Source of the DNA: Chthoniobacterales bacterium
GTDB lineage: Bacteria > Verrucomicrobiota > Verrucomicrobiia > Chthoniobacterales > Terrimicrobiaceae
Reading direction: 5' to 3'
Assembly (NCBI GenBank): GCA_014879575.1
Contig: JACSRU010000124.1
Span: 1-51,169 of the forward strand
DNA: 51,169 bases
Shown here: one piece after another, positions 23,484 to 30,322 of the stretch
How positions within the stretch are numbered: the stretch's first letter is position 1
Layout: every line of letters starts with the position of its first letter
Notes under the pieces: model-generated
The model's input: the letters and a program-made list of their open reading frames with translations, nothing else
What the model was told of the DNA's origin: nothing
Databases searched by the model: none
Translations under genes and position numbers: made by a program

Positions 23484-23583
23484 CGAAATCGCCAAAATTC
23501 TCCCGCTCCTATCGTCCAAACCCGCAGACTACCAGAACATCCAGATCATTACTGAAAAACCAGCTCGTCCATGGTGTATGTGA
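23484..23583 (+). pseudogene. Detached 3' end of the CD-NTase gene (32 codons plus stop)
   Basis: Joining 20534-21621 to 23484-23583 keeps the frame: ...IPQD-EIAKILPLLSSKPADYQ... through IITEKPARPWCM and TGA, 395 residues in all. The TGA (23581-23583) overlaps the ATG of the E2 gene (TGATG), so the two genes were translationally coupled before insertion. A chance ATG at 23428, inside the DUF6788 gene, opens a 51-codon frame that could still translate this tail and re-initiate at the E2 gene. Confidence 0.92.
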
Positions 23584-24236
23584 TGCCCTATGCAGTCGCC
23601 ATTCCGGGGCTGGACGAGTTCCTTAACGATCAGCCATTCATCTCGATTCAGCCATCGAACGGAAATCCCCTTCTCTTGGAAGGGGATTTTCAGTTTTGCG
23701 CCGAGCATGAGGGACACCCCCGAATCAACGACACCTACAATCTTCAAATCTCCATTCCCCGAGACTTCCCCCGTCGAACTCCAACGGTCACCGAGATAGG
23801 CGGCAGAATTCCCCGCGTGGATGATTTTCACGTAAATGGCAACGGAACCCTGTGCCTCGGCTCACGAATTCGACTCATGGCTCGGCTACAGGCAGAACCG
23901 ACCATCCAAGGGTTCAGCAAAAACTGCATCGTTCCCTACCTGTATGCGATGAGCCTAAAGCTCACACACGGCCAGGATTTTATCTTTGGTGAGCTCCGTC
24001 ATGGCGTCCACGGTGAACTCGACGACTACAAAGAACTCCTCGGCCTCAAGCGTAATGACCGGGTCGTTCCAGCCCTCCTTTGCCTGCTCAAAAAAAAGCG
24101 CCTCGCCAATAAAATGCCCTGTCCTTGCGGCTGCAAAAAGAGACTGGGAAAGTGCGATCTCAACGTCACCGTCAGAAAGTTTCGATCCATTCTACCAAAA
24201 GCCTGGCTCCGCGAAGTCGTCACCGGAAAACGGTGA
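23583..24236 (+). CDS. E2-like (ubiquitin-conjugating fold) CBASS protein (217 aa)
   Basis: The start at 23583 is fixed by the TGATG overlap with the original CD-NTase stop. The core reads NLQISIPRDFPRRTPTV, then FHVNGNGTLCLGS with catalytic Cys91 and His83 upstream, the pattern of bacterial E2 proteins (YxLxIxxPxxYPxxxP, then H...GxLCL). Type II-short CBASS operons carry an E2 without E1 or JAB and link it to the CD-NTase C-terminus. The C-terminal third adds a Cys cluster, MPCPCGCKKRLGKC (about 180-193), like a small zinc-binding motif. With the CD-NTase tail removed by the IS its normal partner is missing. Confidence 0.85.
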   Translation: MPYAVAIPGLDEFLNDQPFISIQPSNGNPLLLEGDFQFCAEHEGHPRINDTYNLQISIPRDFPRRTPTVTEIGGRIPRVDDFHVNGNGTLCLGSRIRLMARLQAEPTIQGFSKNCIVPYLYAMSLKLTHGQDFIFGELRHGVHGELDDYKELLGLKRNDRVVPALLCLLKKKRLANKMPCPCGCKKRLGKCDLNVTVRKFRSILPKAWLREVVTGKR

Positions 24237-24353
24237 CGAGTACATTCTTGCGCTCACGCTAGCGAAGAATCCACGCTGCCCGGCAGATTTTGCAAATCAG
24301 ACGGGGCACGATTTGATGTTGAGGGGGAGGGAGAAGGCGGCGCGAATTTGAAC

Positions 24354-24365
24354 GGGCTTTCGCCC
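24354..24365. repeat. Short hairpin GGGC-TTTC-GCCC
   Basis: A 4-bp stem, extended by two A-T pairs after one mismatch, lies between the E2 and AAA genes. Its TTTC loop matches the hairpins at 4279-4326 and 25352-25383. The rest of 24237-24404 shows nothing else. Confidence 0.3.
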
Positions 24366-24404
24366 ATTCGTTTTCCGGTTCCGACAATTGTTTGGCCGAG
24401 GCGA

Positions 24405-25379
24405 ATGGAACAAGAAGAAACAGATCTGATCGAATTCGAATTGCGCCAAGAGCCAGAGCTTGTCCGCCAGAAGGAAAAGTCTCAGCCGTTTTTGTTCGCG
24501 CACCAGCGAGACGCATTTCGTGAGTTGCAGCGGACGGCGTTGGCCTTTTCGCAAACCAAATGGTGGGATTTGTCGATCCGACCGCGGTTTGATCGCCTGC
24601 TCGTCGCCCCGACAGGGACCGGGAAAACTCATCTCGTTCAAGCCCTGGCCGAATTCCTCAAATGGCCGTTCTTGTCGATTTCGGCCTCAAATTGGGTTCT
24701 TTTCGGCTGTCCGGATCGGGGAGGGAAACAAACATGGCCTCTCATTGCGTCCTGGTTGGCAGGCGGAAACTCGTTCCGGCTTCTGTTTCTCGACGAACTC
24801 GACAAGGTTTCTGGCGACGACACTTGGTCGCGTCACCTTCGGACCGAGCTCTACAATCTCCTAGATCGCACGATTCCGCCGGGGTTGCAATTTGATGGAA
24901 GCGGCGATGGGGAAGAGCACGTCATTGACGCCCCCAAAATAAGGCGGACCAAATCCCTCTACACACTGCGATTTCGGACCCTGATCCTTGGAGGCGCAGC
25001 ATTTCAGGACGCTTGGGAAGAGCGGAGAGTCAAACGCGCAGGATTTCACTTGGTTGACGATCCTGGCGAACCGCCTACCCATGATGACCTGACTTCGCAC
25101 TTGCCGAGAGAATTGCTCAATCGGTTTGGGCCGCTTGTCGTGATGCGCCCGCTTGCCGAATCCGACTACGAGAAACTGCTTGCCGAGGCTGTTCGGTGCA
25201 TTCCTGACGGTCTACGAGAGAACTTTCTGAGGATTGGGCGAAAGGCTGCCCCTGCAGCCTGCCGGGATGGAAAGGGAGCGCGTTTTATTGAAGAGGTCCT
25301 GACAAATGCGTTGATAGATACGCTTCCGCGAAAGCTTCAGGAAAAGAGGCAAAAGTCGGTCCGCCTTTCGGCGGGCTGA
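24405..25379 (+). CDS. AAA+ ATPase, ClpX-like core (324 aa)
   Basis: The ATG at 24405 (MEQEETDLIEFELRQE) is preferred over a TTG at 24348 that lacks a ribosome site. LLVAPTGTGKTHLVQALAEFL is Walker A, about 65-85 residues in. LLFLDELDKVSGD is Walker B, and SHLPRELLNRFGPLVVMRPL looks like the ClpX/HslU sensor region (ELLNRF). The family gives no definite role: it may be an unfoldase or a helicase-type motor. It follows the CBASS E2 gene by 168 bp on the same strand and may belong to the same island rather than to CBASS itself. The stop lies inside a strong hairpin. Confidence 0.8.
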   Translation: MEQEETDLIEFELRQEPELVRQKEKSQPFLFAHQRDAFRELQRTALAFSQTKWWDLSIRPRFDRLLVAPTGTGKTHLVQALAEFLKWPFLSISASNWVLFGCPDRGGKQTWPLIASWLAGGNSFRLLFLDELDKVSGDDTWSRHLRTELYNLLDRTIPPGLQFDGSGDGEEHVIDAPKIRRTKSLYTLRFRTLILGGAAFQDAWEERRVKRAGFHLVDDPGEPPTHDDLTSHLPRELLNRFGPLVVMRPLAESDYEKLLAEAVRCIPDGLRENFLRIGRKAAPAACRDGKGARFIEEVLTNALIDTLPRKLQEKRQKSVRLSAG

Positions 25380-25383
25380 CTTT
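25352..25383 (+). terminator. 14-bp hairpin over the end of the AAA gene
   Basis: AAAGTCGGTCCGCC-TTTC-GGCGGGCTGACTTT pairs along 14 positions with two G-U pairs. The stop TGA (25377-25379) lies in the right arm. Only three T residues follow, so it is a weak intrinsic or Rho-assisted terminator. Confidence 0.55.
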
Positions 25384-25414
25384 CCCATGCAGCAACTCAG
25401 GGCGTGGGGGTGAA

Positions 25415-25639
25415 ATCAATGCCCTCGATGTCATCAGCCTCGCCATCGTTGGACTGGCAATCGCGCCTTTCGTCATTCGGGCGGTAGCCCTCGCGATCTG
25501 GCAGGTCGTTGAAACCCCTTATCGAATCGTGATGATCGTGATTTACGGGCTGGCGTATGTCCTCATCTCAATCTGGGAGGCGGTAGTCTGGCTCGCGAAA
25601 TTCCTCAAGAGGATTTGGATTTGGCTCTTCCGCCGGTAG
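25415..25639 (+). pseudogene. Hydrophobic ORF lacking a usual start codon
   Basis: An open frame ending at TAG 25637-25639 reads INALDVISLAIVGLAIAP, then further segments such as IVMIVIYGLAYVLISIWEAVV and ends WIWLFRR. That is two or three clear membrane helices with a basic end. No ATG, GTG or TTG precedes the first helix in frame. An 8-codon ATG frame (25387-25413) lies just upstream, one base out of register. It is either a decayed or frameshifted small membrane-protein gene, or one using a rare start. The remaining bases to 25757 show nothing. Confidence 0.35.
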
Positions 25640-25757
25640 TCCCGGCATTTCTTCAAATTCATTTTTATCGGAACTCGATTTGGCTCGCGCCGACCAATAG
25701 AGGCCTGCAATTCGCCACGAAAATCGGCGCGAGTCTTCGTCCACAAAATTTCTTCAC

Positions 25758-26246
25758 ATGACAAAATTTTCGCCCCTCCCGCTCCGTGTCGTTATTAATC
25801 GTGTTGGCGAGCCGACGCCAGCCCAGTACAGCGCGTCACGAACTCCGGTGGATTCTGCCGAGGCCGCGTATCGGTTTTGGCTGGATGTCGTCGCGTCCGC
25901 GCCAGATTTCGAGCCAGAAAAGGAGCATCTTGTCGCCATCCTCCTTGATACCAAGCTTCGACCGATGGCATTTCATCTCGTATCAACGGGATCGCTTAAC
26001 GAGACCATAGCCCATCCACGGGAGATTTTTCGGCCCGCGATCATTCTCGCGGCATACGGCGTCATCTTGGCCCACAATCATCCCTCTGGAGATTCCGCTC
26101 CCAGCCAAGCCGATCATAGGATGACCCGCCAAATGTCCGAAGCGGCGCGGCTCTTGCAGATACAGTTGCTGGACCACGTGGTTACCGGCGACGCGGAAGG
26201 AGGACGGCAGCCCTATTTCAGTTTCCGGGAGGCAAGGTGCTTGTGA
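25758..26246 (+). CDS. RadC-type JAB/MPN domain protein (162 aa)
   Basis: The hallmark ILAHNHPSGDSAPSQAD (HxH followed by Asp at +11 from the first His) is the JAMM/MPN metal site as found in RadC. HLVAILLDTKLRPMAFHLVSTGSLNET before it, and HPREIFRPAI, are also typical. The protein is short, lacking the helix-hairpin-helix half of housekeeping RadC, like the JAB-only RadC proteins common on plasmids and genomic islands. Their function is unsettled (accessory to mobile DNA or anti-restriction has been suggested). It supports the island reading. It is not of the Cap3 type that removes CD-NTase conjugates. Confidence 0.88.
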   Translation: MTKFSPLPLRVVINRVGEPTPAQYSASRTPVDSAEAAYRFWLDVVASAPDFEPEKEHLVAILLDTKLRPMAFHLVSTGSLNETIAHPREIFRPAIILAAYGVILAHNHPSGDSAPSQADHRMTRQMSEAARLLQIQLLDHVVTGDAEGGRQPYFSFREARCL

Positions 26247-26284
26247 GGGTGCATGAGGCCCCGCCGCGGTGCGCTCCTGTCTCG

Positions 26285-26509
26285 ATGAAACCCGCTCGGA
26301 GGATGAGGGTCTGTCGAAAACAATCCAAGCGTCAGCGGCTCATCGCCGAACTTGCCTCGATTCAGCGGGTGGGGGAAGACAGGCCAAGTTGGTTCAGCAA
26401 GTCCGACTATGACCGGCTGGCGCGGGAATTTGCCGCGAAATCAGCGGAATTGGTCGCCCTCCAAATCGCAGCATACCGGCGCCGGCTGGAGGGGAAGAAA
26501 ACTCTTTAG
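26285..26509 (+). CDS. Small basic helical protein (74 aa), unknown
   Basis: The start at 26285 (MKPARRMRVCRKQSKRQRL) is preferred over 26237, which would overlap the JAB gene. The protein is Arg/Lys-rich, with two predicted helices (RLIAELASIQR and DYDRLAREFAAKSAELVALQIAAYRRRLE). No family is recognised. It is the last gene before the tRNA and could be a DNA-binding accessory of the island. Chance ORF is possible, though the amphipathic pattern argues for coding. Confidence 0.45.
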   Translation: MKPARRMRVCRKQSKRQRLIAELASIQRVGEDRPSWFSKSDYDRLAREFAAKSAELVALQIAAYRRRLEGKKTL

Positions 26510-26529
26510 CATACCTTTTTTAGCATACC
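26470..26529. repeat. Three copies of AGCATACC near the tRNA 3' end
   Basis: AGCATACC occurs at 26470-26477, 26508-26515 and 26522-26529. The last two sit in 10-bp identical blocks (TAGCATACCT), 14 bp apart. They lie 58-117 bp from the tRNA CCA end, where integrase arm sites of islands often lie. The first copy is inside the small gene. Confidence 0.45.
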
Positions 26530-26559
26530 TCGGCTTTTGCAATTCCTTCACTCATCCGC

Positions 26560-26582
26560 AAACCCTGATAAACACAGGGTTT
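26560..26582 (-). terminator. 8-bp hairpin just downstream of tRNA-Pro
   Basis: AAACCCTG (26560-26567) and CAGGGTTT (26575-26582) pair around a 7-base loop. Read on the minus strand, it begins 4 bp after the tRNA CCA end and closes with TTT, as expected for a short tRNA terminator. Confidence 0.6.
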
Positions 26583-26586
26583 GAAG

Positions 26587-26663
26587 TGGTCGGGCCGGCG
26601 GGATTCGAACCCGCGGCCTCCTCGTCCCGAACGAGGCGCTCTACCAAGCTGAGCCACGGCCCG
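26587..26663 (-). tRNA. tRNA-Pro (anticodon CGG)
   Basis: The 77-nt minus-strand sequence folds into a full cloverleaf: acceptor CGGGCCG/CGGCCCG, D arm GCTC/GAGC, anticodon stem CCTCG/CGAGG with loop TTCGGGA (anticodon CGG), and T arm GCGGG-TTCGAAT-CCCGC. The discriminator A and CCA are encoded. C1-G72 is a proline identity element. It reads codon CCG. Its 3' end faces the defence genes, so it is a natural integration site for an island occupying the left half of the window. No second copy of the tRNA end was found in the window. Confidence 0.97.
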
Positions 26664-27044
26664 ACAATGTTTTACAGAGGAGAATGTGTTCCATGAGATC
26701 CCGAGCGGCCTTGCAAAACCTCCATGGACGGCAGCTATTTTGAGCTGAAACGGCCAAATCTGCCACAGGGAAGTGTTACAGTGCAAGGGGCCTCAGGGCA
26801 CCTCATGGTATGGCGGCGACTATTGCCGGGGTTCATCACCGGGTCAAGTCTTTTGATTCCATGTAAACGGGAATCTCAAGAATTCCGCGTGCGGCAGCAA
26901 TGGGAGGGAAGGCACCGCTCGTGAGTTTTCTGGACATCAAAATCTGTGGGAGGTTTTAATGGTGCGGATGTTGGAAGGCCTTTTGATTGAGAAGTTGGAG
27001 AGTTGTTTTTCGAATGGGGCCCAAGGCAGGCAGGGAACTTTTTT
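26664..27044. other. 381-bp gap between tRNA-Pro and malQ
   Basis: This should hold the tRNA promoter (minus strand) and the malQ promoter (plus strand). A 66-aa plus-strand ORF at 26724-26924 has no coding character. I see no clear consensus promoter, repeat or hairpin. Confidence 0.5.
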
Positions 27045-28763
27045 ATGAGCACATTCTCGCCCGATAAAAAACTGGCAGGGATTTTGACCCCCGTGAGTGC
27101 GTTGCGCGGCGAGGAAGATCTTGGGGTGGGTGACACGGCGGCCCTTGTCGAGTTTGCCGGCTGGGCGGCACAGAAGGGGTTTGGAATGGTTCAAATCCTT
27201 CCCGTCAATGAAACCGGCAACGACCACAGCCCCTACAACATTCTCAGTTCGATGGCGTTTGACCCCCTGACGATCACGGCCTCGCCAAAGTGGCTGCCGG
27301 AAATATCGAGGGAGGCCTATGAGGAAATCACGGGGCGGCACGATCTGAAAGCCCTGCGGGCCGGAGGCGCAAAATACGCTGCGGTCAAGGCACTCAAACT
27401 CGAACTTCTGAAGACGGCCTTCCGGGTTTTTCGAAGTCGGAAGGCCGACCCGATCCGTCGGCGCGCGTATGCAAAATTCGAGCGGAACGAAGCCGACTGG
27501 CTCGAACCCTATGCGCTTTTTCGCGCCCTTGCGGAATGGAATGGCGACGAAGTCCCAACGAACTGGCCGGAGGAGCACAGGAATCCCTCCGCCGCACAGG
27601 AATGGGTCACTTCGCTGACTCCGCCCCGGAAAAAGTCGTTTGAGGATCTCGTGCGGTTTTATTCCTACGTCCAGTGGATCGCAAAGTTGCAATGGAAGAC
27701 GGTCCGGGCGGCCTTTGACAAGCTGGGCCTGGCACTCGTGGGGGATATCCCCGTGGGGGTGAGCCTGCAGAGCGCGGATGTCTGGCGCGCACCCGGGATT
27801 TTTGATCTCACCCGTTCCAGCGGCGCGCCTCCGGAGAAAATTTTCAAGAGCGATCCCTTCACGGAAAAGTGGGGGCAGAACTGGGGGTTTCCCCTCTACG
27901 ATTGGGAGGCGATGTCGCACGACAATTTTGCGTGGTGGCGTCGCCGTCTGGGGGCCGCCTGCGAGGTCTTCCATTTTCTCCGGGTGGATCACGCGCTTGG
28001 GTTCTTCCGGATTTACAGCTTCCCGTGGCGTCCGGAGGAGAATGCCCTCTTCACGGAACTCACCCCCGAAGAGGCGGCGGCTCGTGCGGGGGGACGCCTC
28101 CCGGGCTTTGTCGCGCACGACGACAGCACGGAGGAAAATCGCGAGCGGAACCGTTTTCAGGGGGAGATGCTTTTCCGGGTTTTTCTCGGGGAAACAGGCT
28201 CTCACCGGCTCATTGCCGAGGATCTCGGCGAAGTGGCACCCTATGTCCGCCCCACGCTGGCGGCACTGGAAATCCCGGGGTTCAAGATTCCGCAGTGGGA
28301 GCGGACGCCGGATGGGAAAATGATTCCCGGCAGCGAATACCAACGCCTCAGCCTGGCCACGTTTGCAACGCATGACCATCCGCCCGTCTGCCAGATGTGG
28401 AAGGATTTGTTGGCGGATTGCTCGGACCCCGCAAGGCGGGAGGCGGCAGAGGACGCGATGAAGGAATTGCTGAAGTTCTGTGGCCGCGAAGACATTGCCA
28501 TTCCCCAATCCTACACGCGGGAAATTCGCGAGGCACTGATCGGAGGTCTTTTTTCCTGCAACTCCTGGATGGTTGTCCACCAGATCACCGATCTCTTCGG
28601 ACTTGCCGATCGGTTTAATATCCCCGGAGCCGTGGGGGATGCCAACTGGACGACCCGCCTTGCCGGACGGCCCTCCGACTGGGAGAACCTTCATGCGGAG
28701 GCCGTCGAGTTCGTGACGAACGCTCTGAGCCAATCCGGGCGTTCCTCGCGTCGGTCATCCTGA
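27045..28763 (+). CDS. malQ: 4-alpha-glucanotransferase (amylomaltase, GH77)
   Basis: 572 aa from ATG 27045 (MSTFSPDKKLAGIL); a frame-longer start at 27003 lacks a ribosome site. GH77 motifs are complete: LRVDHALGFFRIY with the nucleophile Asp (about 314), IAEDLGEV with the acid/base Glu (about 391), and ATHDHPPV with the third Asp (about 442). It transfers alpha-1,4-glucan segments between maltodextrins in the cytoplasm and serves glycogen or maltose use. The N-terminus ILTPVSALRGEEDLGVGD is the usual plant/bacterial type II amylomaltase opening. The next gene starts 16 bp downstream, so it may lead the lipid/glycan operon, although the functions differ. Confidence 0.96.
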   Translation: MSTFSPDKKLAGILTPVSALRGEEDLGVGDTAALVEFAGWAAQKGFGMVQILPVNETGNDHSPYNILSSMAFDPLTITASPKWLPEISREAYEEITGRHDLKALRAGGAKYAAVKALKLELLKTAFRVFRSRKADPIRRRAYAKFERNEADWLEPYALFRALAEWNGDEVPTNWPEEHRNPSAAQEWVTSLTPPRKKSFEDLVRFYSYVQWIAKLQWKTVRAAFDKLGLALVGDIPVGVSLQSADVWRAPGIFDLTRSSGAPPEKIFKSDPFTEKWGQNWGFPLYDWEAMSHDNFAWWRRRLGAACEVFHFLRVDHALGFFRIYSFPWRPEENALFTELTPEEAAARAGGRLPGFVAHDDSTEENRERNRFQGEMLFRVFLGETGSHRLIAEDLGEVAPYVRPTLAALEIPGFKIPQWERTPDGKMIPGSEYQRLSLATFATHDHPPVCQMWKDLLADCSDPARREAAEDAMKELLKFCGREDIAIPQSYTREIREALIGGLFSCNSWMVVHQITDLFGLADRFNIPGAVGDANWTTRLAGRPSDWENLHAEAVEFVTNALSQSGRSSRRSS

Positions 28764-28778
28764 AAATTCCGGCACTTC

Positions 28779-29585
28779 ATGTCCTCGTTGAGAGTCAGCA
28801 ATTCCGCAAACGAAATGGTGGGTGCCTGCGCGCGGCCCGGCTCGTTTCGTCCCGGTCGGTATCTTCGACAGATGCTGGCCACCGCATATTTTTTTCTGGT
28901 TGCGATCATGGCCTCGCCGATTTTCTGGTTGCTGCACAAGCTCGCCGGGAGGCGCATCGCGATGCAGACCGGACAAAAAATGATTCGCAAGCTGTTCCGC
29001 AGTCATATTGCCGTGATGAAAGGACTCGGCATGCTCCGGTTGGAGATCCAGGGGATGGAGGGGCTGAGGGATTTGCGCGGCACGATCATTGTCTCGAATC
29101 ATCCCAGCCTGTTCGACGCCGTGCTTCTGATTGGAAATTTACCGCCCTCCGCCTGCGTGATGCGGGCGGACCTTCTCCGGAATCCCGCCATGTGCGGAGG
29201 AGCCCTGCTGGCCGGTTATGTGACAAATGACTCCGGTCCCGCATTTGTCCGCCAGGGCATCGAGAAGATTCGATCGGGTGACAACCTTCTGATTTTTCCG
29301 GAAGGCACGCGAACGGAGAACCCGCCGCTCAACCCCTTCAAACATGGTTTTGCGATGGTGGCCACGCACTCCCGGGCGGCGGTGCAGACGGTTCTGATCG
29401 AATACGGGGGGACGCATCTCGCCAAAGGGGTGTCGTTATTTGCCCCTGCGGATGTGCCTTTGCATTTTCGTCTGCGGGTGGGCGAGCGGTTTCAGGCTCT
29501 TCCCGACGAAACGCCCCGGGCGTTCAGTCGGCGCATGGAAACCTGGTTTCGGGAGGCACTGGAGACGTCTGAAGCGAGGCACTGA
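28779..29585 (+). CDS. PlsC-like 1-acyl-glycerol-phosphate acyltransferase family protein
   Basis: 268 aa. A membrane segment lies at about 33-50 (LATAYFFLVAIMASPIFWLL). The acyltransferase motifs are NHPSLFD (HX4D, about 107-112) and FPEGTRTE (about 173-180). It would transfer an acyl chain to a phospholipid or glycolipid acceptor at the inner membrane. The stop overlaps the start of the glycosyltransferase gene (TGATG at 29583), so they are made together. In this operon it is likely dedicated to a special lipid rather than bulk phospholipid synthesis, since plsY lies elsewhere; that is inferred. The true start could be the internal ATG at 28872, just before the membrane helix. Confidence 0.88.
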   Translation: MSSLRVSNSANEMVGACARPGSFRPGRYLRQMLATAYFFLVAIMASPIFWLLHKLAGRRIAMQTGQKMIRKLFRSHIAVMKGLGMLRLEIQGMEGLRDLRGTIIVSNHPSLFDAVLLIGNLPPSACVMRADLLRNPAMCGGALLAGYVTNDSGPAFVRQGIEKIRSGDNLLIFPEGTRTENPPLNPFKHGFAMVATHSRAAVQTVLIEYGGTHLAKGVSLFAPADVPLHFRLRVGERFQALPDETPRAFSRRMETWFREALETSEARH

Positions 29586-30322
29586 TGGGATCCTGCCTTG
29601 TCATTCTTCCGAGCTACAACAGCGGGGACCAACTCCCGCGGACGATGCAGGCCGCGCGGAGGTATTGCGATCCGGTTTGGGCGGTTGTGGACGGCAGCAC
29701 GGACGACAGCGGGAAAAGGGCCCGTCTCCTGGGCACTGAAGGCTTTCGGGTGATTTCCCTGGGAAAAAATTCCGGCAAGGGAGGGGCTGTGCTTGTGGCG
29801 TTTCAGGAAGCTCGGGCTGCGGGATTTTCCCATGCCATCGTGATGGACGCCGACGGACAACATCCGTCCGAAGCGATCCCGGAATTCCTCGAACTCAGCC
29901 GCGCGAATCCCCGCCACCTTATTGCCGGGGTGCCGGTTTTCGGAGCCGATGCTCCGCCCGAACGGGTCAAGGGCCGGCGGATCGGAAATTTTTTTGCCGG
30001 GCTGGAGACCTGGGGGCTTGGCGCGAAGGATTCCCTGTTCGGATTCCGGCTCTATCCGATCACGCCCTCCTTGCAGATCCTCGAGTCCACGAAAACCGCC
30101 CGGCGCTTTGATTTTGACACGGTTCTTGCCGTTCGACTTCTCTGGGCGGGAGTGCCGGTGATCAATGTGTCCGTGCCGGTTCGCTATCCTCCGCGTGCCG
30201 AGGGGGGTGTCACCCATTTTCGTTATGTGCGGGACAACCTTCTTTTGACCCGCGTCCATGTGCGCTTGTGTTTGGAGATGCTTCGGAATATTCCACGACT
30301 TCTCACGCTCCGATGTCATTGA
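29585..30322 (+). CDS. Family 2 glycosyltransferase (245 aa)
   Basis: GT-A fold of the GT2 type: CLVILPSYNSGDQLPRTM at the N-terminus, AVVDGSTDDS (nucleotide binding), GKNSGKGGAV, and the DxD-like AIVMDADGQHP (about 82-92). DSLFGFRLYP and the RRFDFDTVL segment match dolichol-phosphate mannosyltransferase-like members. No membrane domain follows, so it acts at the cytoplasmic face. It overlaps its neighbours by 1 bp upstream and 10 bp downstream. Sugar and acceptor are unknown; the surrounding acyltransferases point to a lipid acceptor. Confidence 0.9.
   Translation: MGSCLVILPSYNSGDQLPRTMQAARRYCDPVWAVVDGSTDDSGKRARLLGTEGFRVISLGKNSGKGGAVLVAFQEARAAGFSHAIVMDADGQHPSEAIPEFLELSRANPRHLIAGVPVFGADAPPERVKGRRIGNFFAGLETWGLGAKDSLFGFRLYPITPSLQILESTKTARRFDFDTVLAVRLLWAGVPVINVSVPVRYPPRAEGGVTHFRYVRDNLLLTRVHVRLCLEMLRNIPRLLTLRCH

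Noticed and set aside
25758-26246. JAB protein as the Cap3 component of CBASS
   Set aside because: The HNHPSGD motif and flanking segments are those of RadC-type JAB proteins, not of the CBASS isopeptidase, and the E1 gene expected with Cap3 is missing.
26937-28733. 598-aa minus-strand frame opposite malQ
   Set aside because: It is the antisense of a GH77 gene with all catalytic motifs on the plus strand.
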